NCBI RefSeq assembly: GCF_023336895.1
Contig: NZ_JAMBLT010000005.1
Span: 1-64,000, forward strand
Reading direction: 5' to 3'
From: Parasutterella secunda
GTDB lineage: Bacteria; Pseudomonadota; Gammaproteobacteria; Burkholderiales; Burkholderiaceae_F
Length of the DNA stretch: 64,000 bases
A model generated the notes under the pieces. The model was not told the DNA's origin. It searched no databases and worked only from the letters and a program-made list of their open reading frames with translations. Shown in pieces: positions 6,577 to 15,475 of the stretch (positions are counted from its first letter, which is position 1; each line of letters opens with the position of its first letter). Made by a program: the position numbers and the translations under genes.

Positions 6577-7821
6577 ATGGCAAAGATCACTGTCTCCACT
6601 AAGCGTTGGATTATTTTGGTTTTGATTTGTTGCATCAACTTGTGTGCGGGTTCAATTTACGCATGGAGTGTTCTTTCCGCAGCGGCTGCTGAAGAGCTCA
6701 CTATTATCTCCGGTCATTTGATTTCTGCTGCCGATTTGGCGATAGCTTTTGGCGTAGCCAACAGTGTCGGTCCTATTCCTATGATTCTGGGCGGGGCTTT
6801 TAATGACCGTTACGGCCCTCGGTTGGTGATCATCACCGGAGGGCTTCTGATCGGTTTAGGTTTGTGTTTTTGCGGTTGGGCAACGTCTATCGCACAGATC
6901 GTTATCGGATACGGCGTGTTCTTTGGTCTCGGATTGGGATTGGCTTATGGGGCGGGAATCAGTACAGCTATCAAATATTTCCCGGATAAGCGAGGATTTG
7001 CAGGTGGGTTGGTCACGGCTGTTTATGGTTTTAGCTCCGTGATTGTTCCGCCGGTTGCGCAAGTTTTGACCCAACACTACGGCATTATGAATACGTTTGT
7101 GATTCTGGGGACGGTTTTTGCTTTGGTGATTATGTTCTGCGGTTACTTTTGTGAACGTTGCCCCGAGGATTTCAATCCGCTCAATAAACATGGTGATAAG
7201 AAAACTTGTGCCGCTGCCACCGGGTTGACGTGGCGCCAGATGTTGGCTAGTCCTATTTTCTGGCCAATGATTGCACTACTGATGTGTGGGGCTGTCAGTG
7301 CGATGATGATTTTGTCGCAGGCAGCCAGTATTGCACAAAACGAAATCGGCATGGATGCGGTGGGCGCTGCGGCAGCAGTGTCAACCATTGCATTTTTCAA
7401 TATGGCCGGCCGTTTGGTAGCCGGAACTTTGTCCGATAAAGTAGGAAGAATCGGCGTCCTTATAACGGGACTTATTTTTTCTGCAATGGGCTTGTCCGTT
7501 TTAATGTACTCAGGACAGGGAGACTACGTTTTCTTTTACTGTGGTTGCATATTGATTGGCATTTCATTCGGAACTTTCATGTCTATCTATCCGGGTTTTA
7601 CTGCTGATCGTTTCGGTGCCAAGCACGCCGGAGTTAATTACGGGATTATGTTTAGCGGTTTTTCCGTCGCCGGTCTCATGGGACCCATTATCATGCAGCA
7701 AATGCTTGCTAATGGCATGAACTTTGCCGCTTGTTGTCAGGTCGGCATCGCCTTTTGTGTTTTAGGTCTCGCTTTTGCTCTTGTTTATAAAAAAATGATA
7801 GAACATAAAAAAGTTCAGTAG
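6577..7821 (+). CDS. OFA-family MFS transporter (oxalate/formate antiporter-like)
   Basis: A 414-residue inner membrane carrier with twelve predicted helices. The N-terminal NLCAGSIYAWSVLSAAAAE segment and the GRLVAGTLSDKVGR loop between helices 8 and 9 are typical of the oxalate:formate antiporter family. In the first half, the NDRYGPRLVI loop is the matching MFS signature. ATG 6577 lies in a monocistronic unit after an AT-rich leader. The substrate is unknown; the family transports small carboxylates such as oxalate, formate, pyruvate or related acids. Confidence 0.85.
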   Translation: MAKITVSTKRWIILVLICCINLCAGSIYAWSVLSAAAAEELTIISGHLISAADLAIAFGVANSVGPIPMILGGAFNDRYGPRLVIITGGLLIGLGLCFCGWATSIAQIVIGYGVFFGLGLGLAYGAGISTAIKYFPDKRGFAGGLVTAVYGFSSVIVPPVAQVLTQHYGIMNTFVILGTVFALVIMFCGYFCERCPEDFNPLNKHGDKKTCAAATGLTWRQMLASPIFWPMIALLMCGAVSAMMILSQAASIAQNEIGMDAVGAAAAVSTIAFFNMAGRLVAGTLSDKVGRIGVLITGLIFSAMGLSVLMYSGQGDYVFFYCGCILIGISFGTFMSIYPGFTADRFGAKHAGVNYGIMFSGFSVAGLMGPIIMQQMLANGMNFAACCQVGIAFCVLGLAFALVYKKMIEHKKVQ

Positions 7822-7880
7822 AGCAATTCTGTAGCTTTTTCTGTACCATCAGCTTGTTGAGAGCAGACGAGGTTATTCAA

Positions 7881-9083
7881 ATGAGTACCCATAAAAAAGT
7901 TAAAACTCGATTGTTGATGCTGACAGCCAGTGTTGTGGTTGCTTCATCTATTTCTGGTTGTGTCTCCTTTGAGCCTCGTGCGGATCGCGATGTAATGCCC
8001 CTAGGGCAACAGTCCTTTCATCAGTATGTGCAGGAAACGACTCAATGGATGAGTGCGCATAGGCGTTATGTGACCGATCAACATGAAGTCGAACTTTCCC
8101 ATCAATTGCCGTTTGAAATTAGACCCGCTAAGCCCAACGATAAAGGTGTGTTGATGATTCATGGGTTTACGGACTCTCCTTACAACTTTGTCGATATTGC
8201 CCATTACCTAGCTGACAAAGGTTTTTTGGTGAGAGCTCTTGTCTTACCGGGACATGGCACGAAGCCAGAAGACATGCTTGAGGTAACTTTTGATGACTGG
8301 AACCGCCTAATTGATGAGCAAACCCGCATCATGAGCCGTGATGTCAAGGAAGTGTACCTCGCAGGCTTTTCAACCGGTGCAAATTTAGCCATTCATGAGG
8401 CTTACGAAAACCCCAATGTTGATGGCTTGGTACTGATTTCTCCGGCTTTAAGCGTCAGAACGAATTTGGTTAATTTCGTTCCTTTCGTCAGTCTCTTTAT
8501 TGATTGGTTGAAGACTCCCGAAGAAGCCGCTGGCGGCGTGACTCCATTTCGTTATCGTACAGTCCCGATGCAGGCTTTAAATACTTTTAAAGCGTCTATG
8601 GACTCGGCCATGGGGCGTGTTTCAGGCTATCCCTACGATAAGCCGGTGTTGGTTTTCATGGCCCAAAACGATAGCATCGTTAATACGCAGGAACTGTTGC
8701 CGTTGATGCAAAAACAGTTCACGAACTCTCGCTCTCAGTTTGTTTGGTACGGTGATAATTTGCCCGATGGAACGATTGCGAGCGACAGGCGCTTAACGGT
8801 ATTAACAGACTTTTTACCTAAATATAAGATTAGAAGTTTTTCTCATCTGGGACTGGTTTATTCTCCAAAGAACCCGTACTACGGGATTAACGGCAAGGAG
8901 CGCTTCTGCCTGCGGGGACAGGACGAAAAGTTGCTTCAATACTGTCACGAAGGTAAATATGTTTGGTATGGTTCATGGACTGAAAACCGCGATGCTCATC
9001 CTTATGCTCGCCTGACTTTTAATCCTTATTTTGACCAACAGGTTCAGATGATTGTTGAAACATTCGGAACATCTGATCGATAA
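7881..9083 (+). CDS. Lipoprotein alpha/beta hydrolase
   Basis: A 400-residue predicted lipoprotein. A basic N-terminus and hydrophobic stretch end in the lipobox SISGC, with lipidated Cys at 27. The hydrolase part has the oxyanion segment MIHGFTDSPYN and the nucleophile elbow GFSTGA near residue 170, plus a downstream acidic segment MAQNDSIV and a late histidine (SFSHLGLV), completing a Ser-Asp-His triad. ATG 7881 follows GAGG; the frame is open from 7854 via TTG, but that leader lacks a ribosome site. Likely an esterase or lipase at the cell envelope; substrate unknown. Confidence 0.85.
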   Translation: MSTHKKVKTRLLMLTASVVVASSISGCVSFEPRADRDVMPLGQQSFHQYVQETTQWMSAHRRYVTDQHEVELSHQLPFEIRPAKPNDKGVLMIHGFTDSPYNFVDIAHYLADKGFLVRALVLPGHGTKPEDMLEVTFDDWNRLIDEQTRIMSRDVKEVYLAGFSTGANLAIHEAYENPNVDGLVLISPALSVRTNLVNFVPFVSLFIDWLKTPEEAAGGVTPFRYRTVPMQALNTFKASMDSAMGRVSGYPYDKPVLVFMAQNDSIVNTQELLPLMQKQFTNSRSQFVWYGDNLPDGTIASDRRLTVLTDFLPKYKIRSFSHLGLVYSPKNPYYGINGKERFCLRGQDEKLLQYCHEGKYVWYGSWTENRDAHPYARLTFNPYFDQQVQMIVETFGTSDR

Positions 9084-9115
9084 CTTCAAATCCTGAAGTT
9101 AAGATCGTTATACTA

Positions 9116-9143
9116 GGGCTCATTGTTAACAGTGAGCCTTTTT
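9116..9143 (+). terminator. Hairpin terminator between the lipoprotein gene and rmuC
   Basis: GGCTCA (9117-9122) and TGAGCC (9133-9138) flank the palindrome TGTTAACA, followed by TTTTT (9139-9143). The structure ends four bases before the rmuC ATG. This argues against the open frame's upstream TTG at 9123 as the rmuC start. Confidence 0.65.
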
Positions 9144-9146
9144 AAC

Positions 9147-10520
9147 ATGCAAGCCATTATTCAGTCAATGTCACAATCTCCCCTCGGTTTTTGGGGATGT
9201 GTTTTCGCTCTATTGAGTTTTTTGCTCTTGGTGCTTCTATGGATAGTCACTTCGGGTAAAAAGCAGGACAAAGAAATTTTAGAAGTGATTGCTAAGAGAA
9301 TTGAAGAAAATAGCGAAGACGATCAGATAAGGATACTTCAATCTGTCAATGACTCGATTCAGAAATCAAACGCTCAGCTTCGTATGGAAGTCAACGACTC
9401 GCTAAGTCGGCTTACGCAAACTCAAAACCAGAATATGGTCGGCTTTACTGATCTTATTCAAAAGATTAATCAGGGTAACGCAACAGTTCAGTTGCAAGCC
9501 AGGGAGGCATTAAAAACACAGGTTAGTCAGTTGTCCTCCGGAATTAATCAGGAACTATCGGCTATTCGGGATACATTAAATCGACAGCTTCAGACTTTGC
9601 AGCAAAACAATGATTCTAAATTGGAGATGATGCGTCAAACCGTTGAAACCAAACTGCAGACGACCTTGGAAGCAAGATTATCGGAGAGTTTTAAACAAGT
9701 GGCGGCTCATCTGAAAGACGTGGAGACCGGTTTAGGAGAAATGCGTTCCATAGCCGGACAGGTAGGCGAACTCAAAAGAGTGCTTACGAATGTCAAGACT
9801 CGCGGTACCTTCGGAGAAGTCCAGTTGGGGGCAATTCTTGCCAATGTCATTCCGAATCATTATGAAGAGAACGTCGCCACGCGCCCCAACAGCAATGAGC
9901 GGGTGGAGTTTGCAATAAAGATGCCGGGTTCCAATGACGGGGAATTTGTATGGCTGCCAATTGACTCCAAATTTCCGATTGAGGACTATCAGAAAATCGA
10001 AGATGCACGTGAAATTGGTGATGCGGAGGCTGCTGAAAAGCATGCTAAAGCTTTTGAGGCAAGAATTAAGTCAGAAGCTAAAAAAATCCACGATAAATAC
10101 GTTGAAGTTCCCTTTACAACGGAATTTGCTCTGATGTTTTTACCCAGTGAATCACTTTATGCAGAATGTCTGAGACGCCCGGGCATGATTGAAGATTTGC
10201 AGAATAATTATCGCGTAACAGTTGCCGGTCCTACGGTTTTGAGTGCTTTGCTCAACAGCCTTCAGATGGGATTTAGAACGTTGGCGATTCAAAAGCGAAG
10301 CGCCGAAGTCTGGACGGTTTTAGGACAAGTTAAAACCGAATTTATGAAGTTTGCCGATGCCCTCGATACGATGGAAAAGCGAGTCGATGGTGTTAAGAGC
10401 GCCATTGCAGGCGTGAGAACCAGAACGAATGTGATGGGGCGCAAATTGCGTGATGTGGAAGAGTTGCCCGGCGATAAAAAAATCGATACAGTATTGCCTT
10501 CAAACGAAAGCGAGGACTAA
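9147..10520 (+). CDS. rmuC: RmuC-family DNA recombination protein
   Basis: RmuC proteins limit inversions between short inverted repeats and carry a restriction-endonuclease-like domain. This 457-residue copy has one N-terminal membrane helix (about residues 8-30), a long coiled coil rich in Gln and Asn (about 45-190), then the conserved core with GELKRVLTNVKTRGTFGE, DSKFPIEDYQ and FLPSESLYAE. ATG 9147 is chosen because the frame upstream passes through a terminator hairpin. The 32-residue membrane peptide begins right after its stop. Confidence 0.9.
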   Translation: MQAIIQSMSQSPLGFWGCVFALLSFLLLVLLWIVTSGKKQDKEILEVIAKRIEENSEDDQIRILQSVNDSIQKSNAQLRMEVNDSLSRLTQTQNQNMVGFTDLIQKINQGNATVQLQAREALKTQVSQLSSGINQELSAIRDTLNRQLQTLQQNNDSKLEMMRQTVETKLQTTLEARLSESFKQVAAHLKDVETGLGEMRSIAGQVGELKRVLTNVKTRGTFGEVQLGAILANVIPNHYEENVATRPNSNERVEFAIKMPGSNDGEFVWLPIDSKFPIEDYQKIEDAREIGDAEAAEKHAKAFEARIKSEAKKIHDKYVEVPFTTEFALMFLPSESLYAECLRRPGMIEDLQNNYRVTVAGPTVLSALLNSLQMGFRTLAIQKRSAEVWTVLGQVKTEFMKFADALDTMEKRVDGVKSAIAGVRTRTNVMGRKLRDVEELPGDKKIDTVLPSNESED

Positions 10521-10619
10521 ATGTTCAAACGCATAATGCAAATCGGAATCGCTCTGGCCGTCGTTGTGATGGTGGCTTGCGTAGCCGTTCAATTTTTAGG
10601 TGCTTTAGCAAAGCTATAG
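10521..10619 (+). CDS. Small membrane peptide, 32 residues, downstream of rmuC
   Basis: ATG 10521 follows the rmuC TAA with no gap, and the rmuC end supplies a CGAGGA ribosome site. The peptide is MFKRIMQIG followed by a hydrophobic helix to FLGALAKL, so a single membrane-spanning peptide with a basic N-terminus. The stop is at 10617-10619 and a terminator follows. No family recognised. The tight coupling favours a real gene; it is short enough that chance cannot be excluded. Confidence 0.55.
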   Translation: MFKRIMQIGIALAVVVMVACVAVQFLGALAKL

Positions 10620-10628
10620 CTCACAGAC

Positions 10629-10653
10629 GAAACGCCGCTTAATGCGGCGTTTC
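10629..10653. terminator. Bidirectional terminator between rmuC unit and amidase
   Basis: Perfect arms GAAACGCCGC (10629-10638) and GCGGCGTTTC (10644-10653) with a five-base loop, between converging genes. Confidence 0.85.
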
Positions 10654-10658
10654 AATTA

Positions 10659-11966
10659 TCAAAGTTCCTTAATTACTTTTTCAAGGCGAGCTGCAATATC
10701 AAGCGCCTTTCTGTCTTCAAGCCTTCTGCAGCCTACAGTGATGCCGATCATCGCGTGATTGTGCCGCTGTGCAAGCGGCAAGGCAACATAGGGCGCCCTG
10801 GCCACGGCCCACCAAGGGACAAAGCCGACAGCAATGATGGCTTGAGCATTCGTTTCCTTGAGGGTTTCATCAATAGCTCGTGTTGTATTACCGATACCGC
10901 GCTGCAAAGCGTTTCGATAAGTCGGATTATTCAAATCGCTCGAAAACTTAAGCGCATCCGTTAGGCGATCCATGCCATAGGGGTGGTGTTGAGCACGCAT
11001 TTCATACATCTTGACGAGATCTTTGAACGTACCAGGCGTTTTGCCATTGCCGTATTTTTGCAGATAACGATCAAAATCGCCTTGAATTTCTGTCGATGAA
11101 ATAATCTTGTAATACGTTTCAACGTCTTTCGTTTGAATTTCGGTGATAACAATGTTTTGTTTTTTAGCGGCTTGAACCAATTGAGTGAGAATACTTTTTT
11201 CTTCCGCATCAAAAGCTCTGTGTGCGGGCACTAAAAGGGCTACACGAATAATGCTCTTATCTTCACCGAGATCAGTTTGAAAGTCTATTTTTTCTGGGCA
11301 ATCTTCAGTCGCTACATCATTGGGATCCGTGCCACAAATAGCCTCAAGGAGTTTAGCGGCTTGAGAAACGCTTTGAGCGATGGCTCCTGGTGTGTCCAAG
11401 GAGTGCGAGATAGGAATGACACCATCACGGGAAACCAAGCCGACGCTGGGTTTGATTCCGACAACTCCACACGCAATAGCCGGCATCACAATACTGCCGT
11501 GAGTTTCTGTACCAATGGCTGCGTGGCAAAAACCGGCAGCAACCGATATGCACGAACCCGAACTTGAGCCGCCCGGTGTAAGAGACGAATCAATGGGATT
11601 GATCCCTTGGCCGCCTAACTCTGAATAGCCAGGTGGCATCTTTGTACTTAGGAAACCGGCCAACTCTGACATTGAAGTTTTGCCGAACGGAAGCCCACCG
11701 TGCTCACGAAGCTTTTTAATACAAAAGGCGTCTTCGGCTTTAAGTTCCTTTAATGCGTAGCTGCCCGCTGTTGCTCGAAGGCCGGAAACATCGATATTGT
11801 CTTTGACCAAGATCGGCCACTGGGTATCCAAGGGAGGTTCGCGCCATTGGCTCACGCCGTGGATGATGTGATTGAACTGGCGGATTCGTTCGTTGATTAC
11901 CGCAGGATTAGGCAACTTGTCGCGATATAAAAACTCCATGGCCAACTCCCAACGTTTAAGCTTCAT
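10659..11966 (-). CDS. Amidase signature family enzyme
   Basis: A Ser-cisSer-Lys hydrolase of about 435 residues that cleaves amides; the family includes GatA and many catabolic amidases. The catalytic lysine is in ILVKDNIDVSG and the serines in TPGGSSSGS and the GTETHGSIVMPA segment, where GTDTGGS is more common. Start is uncertain: ATG 11966 keeps the N-terminal helix (WELAMEFLYRD) seen in relatives, ATG 11939 has the best ribosome site (GGGAG), and an in-frame TTG lies at 11999. It is third in an mdh-PIN-amidase operon. No gatB or gatC is next to it, so it is probably not the tRNA amidotransferase subunit. Confidence 0.85.
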   Translation of the reverse strand: MKLKRWELAMEFLYRDKLPNPAVINERIRQFNHIIHGVSQWREPPLDTQWPILVKDNIDVSGLRATAGSYALKELKAEDAFCIKKLREHGGLPFGKTSMSELAGFLSTKMPPGYSELGGQGINPIDSSLTPGGSSSGSCISVAAGFCHAAIGTETHGSIVMPAIACGVVGIKPSVGLVSRDGVIPISHSLDTPGAIAQSVSQAAKLLEAICGTDPNDVATEDCPEKIDFQTDLGEDKSIIRVALLVPAHRAFDAEEKSILTQLVQAAKKQNIVITEIQTKDVETYYKIISSTEIQGDFDRYLQKYGNGKTPGTFKDLVKMYEMRAQHHPYGMDRLTDALKFSSDLNNPTYRNALQRGIGNTTRAIDETLKETNAQAIIAVGFVPWWAVARAPYVALPLAQRHNHAMIGITVGCRRLEDRKALDIAARLEKVIKEL

Positions 11967-12011
11967 AGACAGTTTGGCACGAAGAGGAGAGGCTCGCAAT
12001 AGAGAAAAGAC

Positions 12012-12488
12012 CTAGAGATTTAAATTTTCAGGCTTGATGACGATGCAGCCGAATCGTTTTGCTTTGCCTTTGGCTTTTAGCACTTTTTTGTCTTTAGAAA
12101 TCAAGTACCGAGCTGAGCATAAACGAGCCAAATTGAAAAACTTATCATCATCGTGATCTTTGCAATAACCTTCAGTTGGCAAGGGCTCTTTAATAAGCCA
12201 ATGCAGCTTGATCCATGCATGAAGTTTTTCTTTAATTTGACTTTCAGTTAGCTTAAATTGAGATCGGGAAATGACATCGGCAAACTCATAAAGGGTATCG
12301 TAATGACCGAGTGCAAGAAGTTGGCCTGAAGCGAGTGATTTTTGAATTGACTCCGTATTTTTATCAGCAAAGAGCAATATGTCTAGGACGACATTGGTGT
12401 CTAAAACGCAGCTCGGAACACTTAAAGGGCGCTCGATAAAACGAGCGCCCTTCAAATAATTGATCAGATCAATTTTTTGCGGTGACAT
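12012..12488 (-). CDS. PIN-domain protein
   Basis: A 158-residue predicted Mg-dependent ribonuclease of the PIN fold. The acidic residues are in SCVLDTNVVLD (near 27-36), LYEFADV, and KDHDDDKFFNLA, with the closing SKDKKVL motif. It resembles the COG1569-type PIN proteins often labelled as toxin components, but there is no antitoxin gene beside it. It starts one base before the end of mdh, so the two are coupled. The RNA target, if any, is unknown. Confidence 0.8.
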   Translation of the reverse strand: MSPQKIDLINYLKGARFIERPLSVPSCVLDTNVVLDILLFADKNTESIQKSLASGQLLALGHYDTLYEFADVISRSQFKLTESQIKEKLHAWIKLHWLIKEPLPTEGYCKDHDDDKFFNLARLCSARYLISKDKKVLKAKGKAKRFGCIVIKPENLNL

Positions 12489-13472
12489 TTAAGGAAGTAA
12501 ATCGGCCACAGCATTAGCCTCAGCCAAAAGTTCATCACGGGTTACATCCAAGCGATGACGAACTTCTTGAGTGATCGGCATATTGCTGATGATCTGATAA
12601 CGACCTTCGCCGGGACACAGGCAGGGGAAGCCAAAGACCAGACCTTCCGGAATGCCGTAGCTGCCGTCAGAGGGAACTGCCATTGTGCAACACTTGCCTT
12701 GGCTGCCCAAAATCCAGTCACGCATATGATCTAAAGCGGCGCTTGCGGCAGACGCAGCAGAGGATGCACCGCGAGCTTTGATAATTTGTCCGCCACGGGT
12801 TGCTACGTTTTTAATAAATTCTTCTTGCCATTGCGCATCGAATTGATCGGCCAAGCGGTGTCCTTTATAACGTAAGAAACGGATGTCTGGATACATCGTG
12901 TTGCTGTGGTTGCCCCAAACAAAAACTTGCTCAACACCGGAAACAGGAGCCTGAAGCTTTTCGGCAACGCGGGCCATTGCGCGGTTTTGGTCCAAACGCA
13001 TCATGGCTGAGAAGCATTCGCGCTTAAGATCCGGTGCATTACGCATGGCAATATAAGCATTTGTATTACAGGGGTTGCCGACGACCAAAACGCGCACATC
13101 ACGAGAGGCTCGTTCGTTTAAGGCTTGGCCCTGGCGTTTGAAAATTTCCCCATTGGCTCGAAGAAGATCGGAGCGGTCCATACCGTCTTTACGAGGCTGC
13201 GCGCCGATTAAGAAGACGCATTGAGCACCGTCGAAAAGTTCCTTTTCGTCCGTATGAGCGCTCATTTCAGCTAAAAGCGGAAAGGCACAGTCGGACAGTT
13301 CCATCATCGTGCCCTTCAGACGAGCCTGACTTTCAGGCGTATTGCGAGCGAGAAGTCTTAATTCAACGGGTTGTTGATGACCGAAGAGGTCACCGGATGC
13401 AATACGAAACAAAATGGAGTAACCGATGGAGCCGCAGGGGCCCGTCACTGCAATACGGATAGGACGCGTCAT
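12489..13472 (-). CDS. mdh: Malate dehydrogenase
   Basis: Interconverts malate and oxaloacetate. The 327-residue chain is of the bacterial/cytosolic type: nucleotide-binding glycine motif GPCGSIGYS (residues 11-19, where GAAGQIGYS is usual), substrate-binding Arg in the [14 protein letters not shown] loop, [11 protein letters not shown], and the catalytic His in [12 protein letters not shown]. The segment after the second beta strand reads LLARNTPES instead of LLEIP, so the acidic residue that selects NAD is missing; see findings. ATG 13472 heads an operon with the PIN and amidase genes. Confidence 0.93.
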   Translation of the reverse strand: MTRPIRIAVTGPCGSIGYSILFRIASGDLFGHQQPVELRLLARNTPESQARLKGTMMELSDCAFPLLAEMSAHTDEKELFDGAQCVFLIGAQPRKDGMDRSDLLRANGEIFKRQGQALNERASRDVRVLVVGNPCNTNAYIAMRNAPDLKRECFSAMMRLDQNRAMARVAEKLQAPVSGVEQVFVWGNHSNTMYPDIRFLRYKGHRLADQFDAQWQEEFIKNVATRGGQIIKARGASSAASAASAALDHMRDWILGSQGKCCTMAVPSDGSYGIPEGLVFGFPCLCPGEGRYQIISNMPITQEVRHRLDVTRDELLAEANAVADLLP

Positions 13473-13510
13473 TTTTTCTTCCTGATAGGCAATACAAACG
13501 GGACTATTAT

Positions 13511-13548
13511 AAAAAAATGAGGGCCGATCGTTAAAAATTTGATCGGCC
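13511..13548 (-). terminator. Terminator of the amino acid binding protein gene
   Basis: GGCCGATC (13522-13529) and GATCGGCC (13541-13548) with an 11-base loop. On the minus strand the stem is followed by a T tract (A run at 13511-13517). It separates the binding protein gene from mdh. Confidence 0.8.
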
Positions 13549-13574
13549 TATCTAATTATTGAGGCTTAGATTAT

Positions 13575-14324
13575 TTATTTCTTTTCAGGCTTTTTGCCGA
13601 ACCATTTTTCGTAAATTTTGTCGTATTCACCATTTTCTTTGATGGTCTTTAACCCCGTATTGATGATTTTATGCATCTTTTCATTGCCCTTAGCCATGGC
13701 AAAACCATTTTGCTTATGGGTATAGAGGTGGGGGACCAAAACGATATCTTTTTCAGCTTTATGAGCGAGATAAAATTCCGTGACGATCTTATCGACTAAG
13801 ACGGCTTCACAGCCGCCCATTTTCAATTCCATAAAGGCTTCGCCTGTTTGGTCAAAGGCAACGAGCTTTGCATCTTTGATTTCCTTTGCGAGCAAGGCGC
13901 CGGTGGAACCGATTTGAGCACATACGCGTTTACCTTCCAGGTCATTCATGTGCTTATATTTATCAACATTTTTGGCATGAACCGCCATAATCAGACCGCC
14001 GACATCATAGTAAGGGTCTGAGAAGGTGACTTGTTTTTGACGTTCAGGGGTTATTGTCATGCCGGCTGCCGCCACATCAATCATGTTGCTTTGCAAGGCG
14101 GGGATAATGCCTGCAAATTGCATATTTTGAATCTTGGCTTCATTGCCGGTTGCTTTGGCGATGGCTTTGATCAAATCAATATCAAAACCCACAATTTCGT
14201 TAGTCTGTGGGTCTTTGTATTCATAGGGTGCGTAGCCCGCATCGGTTCCCACCAAAATGGTGGCAGCGTTAACACTGGTGGCCGCTAAAGCTGTCATGGC
14301 AATGGCCGCAAGAATCTTTTTCAT
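13575..14324 (-). CDS. Amino acid ABC transporter periplasmic binding protein
   Basis: A 249-residue family 3 solute-binding protein exported by a signal peptide ending near VNAA (residue 20-21). The ligand-binding features are present: VGTDAGYAPYEYKD, VGFDIDLIKAIAK, AAGMTITPERQKQVTFSDPYY and the VCAQIGSTG motif. The fold binds polar or basic amino acids. ATG 14324 follows AAGGG. No permease or ATPase gene adjoins it, so the transporter partner lies elsewhere. Confidence 0.88.
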   Translation of the reverse strand: MKKILAAIAMTALAATSVNAATILVGTDAGYAPYEYKDPQTNEIVGFDIDLIKAIAKATGNEAKIQNMQFAGIIPALQSNMIDVAAAGMTITPERQKQVTFSDPYYDVGGLIMAVHAKNVDKYKHMNDLEGKRVCAQIGSTGALLAKEIKDAKLVAFDQTGEAFMELKMGGCEAVLVDKIVTEFYLAHKAEKDIVLVPHLYTHKQNGFAMAKGNEKMHKIINTGLKTIKENGEYDKIYEKWFGKKPEKK

Positions 14325-14791
14325 TTTTTTCCCTTAAATTGTTGAATCGATTTTTCGCAGTTTACGCAAAGACGGTTTAATCCTTAAACACAGACAAAAA
14401 TAGAGTCTGAAAACAAAGGTCGACAAAATTAAAATCCAATGCGATATAGAAAAAGATGCGATAAATCAATAAATTATCCTTCTAAGTAAAAATTATTAGA
14501 TATAAATAGAAGAAATTAGTGGTTTTAAAATTGAAATTCATGGCGAAAATTTGGGATAGATTAACCCATTTCTTGAATAGATCTATAAATCAAGTAGTTA
14601 GTAAATATCACATTATTTTTGTCGACATTATTAACAACAAAATCAACAATCTTTAAATTTGATGAATGTCAAATTAAACAAATCTATTTCATGATTTTCA
14701 AAAAGTGTTTTTGGTGAGCATCTGTTCAAATTAAAGAAAATCCAATTAGTCTTGATTAAAATTTCTGCGATAACGGTAGATAGGTATTTTT
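14325..14791. other. AT-rich intergenic region with several dyads
   Basis: About 465 bp between divergent genes with no credible coding frame. It holds a perfect ATAGATCTAT palindrome (14577-14586), a 20-bp dyad at 14656-14675 and two GTCGAC sites. Promoters for both flanking genes must lie here, but I cannot assign a confident -35/-10 pair. Confidence 0.5.
14656..14675. promoter_or_regulatory. Dyad in the 14.3-14.8 kb intergenic region
   Basis: AATTTGA (14656-14662) and TCAAATT (14669-14675) are perfect arms around six bases, 117 bp before the secreted protein start. Possible operator; AT-rich context lowers its weight. Confidence 0.2.
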
Positions 14792-15472
14792 ATGCGTAAA
14801 AAAATTACAGTCGGGTTAGTCATGATGGCCTTGGCGACTTCTGTTTTCGCAGCCGCCAATGAGGATGCGGAATTCGTAACCCCCGAAGAGCTCGGTTGGG
14901 AAGCCGGTGTTGTAGCACCTAGTCCTCTGGATCCGGATTATGTTGATCCGGAATTTAAAACCCTAGAGGAAGCAGAAAAGGCAAAGGCGATCGGTGAAGC
15001 GGAACTCAAGCGCATTCAAAGACTTCGCGAGGGACATACCTATCTTTGTCAGAAAAAGGTCTTTGTCAACGATTGCATAGAACGGGCTGAAAGTGTCCTT
15101 TATAAACGTACACGCATTGCCAATCAATTGATTCGCAAGGCCGATCACCAGATTCGGATTTTTAAGTCTAAAGAGCGCCGTGCGCAGGCCGCTCAACAAC
15201 CTTCCATGCCGGCACAACGGGGAAGCGTTAAAAGTAACGATGAAAAAATTGCCAAGCAATCGGCTCGTCAGCAACAAGAGCAGGCCAATGTGGCAGCTTA
15301 TGAGGCAAAACTTAAAGCACAGGATGAACGCGTAGCGCAGTTGCAAAAGGAAGCGGCTGAACGAAAGGCCAAGCGTCAAGCACGAAAGGCCGCTTATGAA
15401 GCTGAACGTCAAAAACGCGAACAAGCTCAGAAGCTTCAGAAAGAAAACAGTCAAAAAGAGGGCCTCTTTTAG
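14792..15472 (+). CDS. Secreted coiled-coil protein of unknown function
   Basis: A 226-residue protein with a signal peptide (MRKKITVGLVMMALATSVFAA), an acidic N-terminal part with PEELGWEAGV, a central stretch with two cysteines (YLCQKKVFVNDCIERA) that could form a disulfide, and a long Ala/Gln/Lys/Glu-rich coiled coil from about residue 145 to 220. Probably periplasmic. Four bases separate it from the helicase gene, so the two are likely co-transcribed. I do not recognise the family; a structural or binding role is only a guess. Confidence 0.75.
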   Translation: MRKKITVGLVMMALATSVFAAANEDAEFVTPEELGWEAGVVAPSPLDPDYVDPEFKTLEEAEKAKAIGEAELKRIQRLREGHTYLCQKKVFVNDCIERAESVLYKRTRIANQLIRKADHQIRIFKSKERRAQAAQQPSMPAQRGSVKSNDEKIAKQSARQQQEQANVAAYEAKLKAQDERVAQLQKEAAERKAKRQARKAAYEAERQKREQAQKLQKENSQKEGLF

Positions 15473-15475
15473 TTC

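Noticed and set aside
9123-9146. TTG start extending rmuC by eight codons
   Set aside because: The extension lies inside a terminator hairpin and its T run and has no ribosome site; ATG 9147 fits better.
12012-12488. Toxin-antitoxin module
   Set aside because: Only a PIN-domain protein is present; no small partner frame was found upstream or downstream, so the module call is not supported.
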